From: Flectobacillus sp.
GTDB lineage: Bacteria > Bacteroidota > Bacteroidia > Cytophagales > Spirosomataceae
Direction: 5' to 3'
Assembly: GCA_029865665.1 (NCBI GenBank)
Contig: JARXAV010000148.1
Span: 1 to 6,085 of the forward strand
Length of the DNA stretch: 6,085 nucleotides
Shown: piece by piece, positions 5,980 through 6,085 of the stretch
Layout of the letters: each line of letters starts with the position of its first letter
Position numbering within the stretch: position 1 is the stretch's first letter
Notes under the pieces: generated by a model
Told to the model about the DNA's origin: nothing
What the model saw: only the letters and a program-made list of their open reading frames with translations
Database searches by the model: none
Program-made: the position numbers and the translations under genes

Positions 5980-6084
5980 TTATTTTGCAAATAAGGTAGC
6001 AATTTCTGCTAAACTTAATATTTTCATGGTCAACTCCCCAGTAGGCGTATAACTTGGATTCGACGAAGCAAAAAGCTGCTCTAC
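5980..6084 (-). CDS. Unidentified protein, C-terminal end (partial)
   Basis: The minus strand is open from the right window edge to TAA (5980-5982), giving the last 34 residues of a protein. The visible tail contains NPSYTPTGELTMKIL and ends with EIATLFAK; it looks like a short loop followed by an amphipathic helix. I do not recognise the family. The reading is supported as coding because it continues to the edge without stops and ends 3 bp before the ATG of the cyclase gene, an operon-like spacing. The two genes probably share a promoter outside this window. Confidence 0.6.
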   Translation of the reverse strand, partial: VEQLFASSNPSYTPTGELTMKILSLAEIATLFAK

Positions 6085-6085
6085 A

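Noticed and set aside
1..6085. CRISPR array, tRNA or rRNA gene
   Set aside because: No regularly spaced direct repeats and no tRNA- or rRNA-like sequence were seen on either strand.

Overview
The window looks like a chromosomal segment of an AT-rich Bacteroidota bacterium, probably of the Cytophagales type. The evidence is a glutaminyl cyclase of the Bacteroidota M28 form, a TAnnTTTG-type promoter element, absence of clear Shine-Dalgarno sequences, and low-GC codon use. The genus cannot be fixed from the sequence alone.

Layout. At the left edge is the last 30 codons of a plus-strand gene whose coiled-coil tail matches valyl-tRNA synthetase, followed by a strong intrinsic terminator (116-160). 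Positions 161-620 hold no gene. They contain six exact matches to the DnaA box consensus TTATNCACA, in both orientations, plus two one-mismatch copies, all within about 430 bp. I read this as a replication origin (oriC). Next, on the minus strand, is a decayed Y1/REP-associated tyrosine transposase (665-1099), which lacks its N-terminal catalytic half and carries an in-frame stop. An AT-rich spacer (1100-1282) carries a likely promoter.

The centre (1283-4736) is a two-gene plus-strand operon with an 11-bp overlap: an AAA+ ATPase (328 aa) and a large cytoplasmic subtilisin-like serine protease (825 aa). All active-site residues of both are intact. Gene order, sizes and domains match the ietAS ATPase/subtilase module, first named as a plasmid incompatibility and stability locus and later reported as an anti-phage defence system. 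The cassette is more AT-rich in codon choice than the gene to its right (12 of 15 Arg codons in the ATPase are AGA/AGG, against 2 of 7 in the cyclase), consistent with acquisition by transfer.

To the right, a convergent intergenic region (4737-4962) holds a perfect 15-bp-arm palindrome and a minus-strand intrinsic terminator. The minus strand then carries a zinc-dependent glutaminyl-peptide cyclotransferase of the M28 fold (4963-5976). Only 3 bp further upstream is the 3' end of an unidentified gene that runs off the window.

Taken together, valS, oriC and the cyclase look like resident chromosome. The transposase remnant and the ietAS-like module look like accessory material lodged beside the origin. 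Palindromes sharing the GGGTT...AACCC core lie on both sides of the defence cassette and may be a dispersed repeat family that the transposase relatives mobilise.
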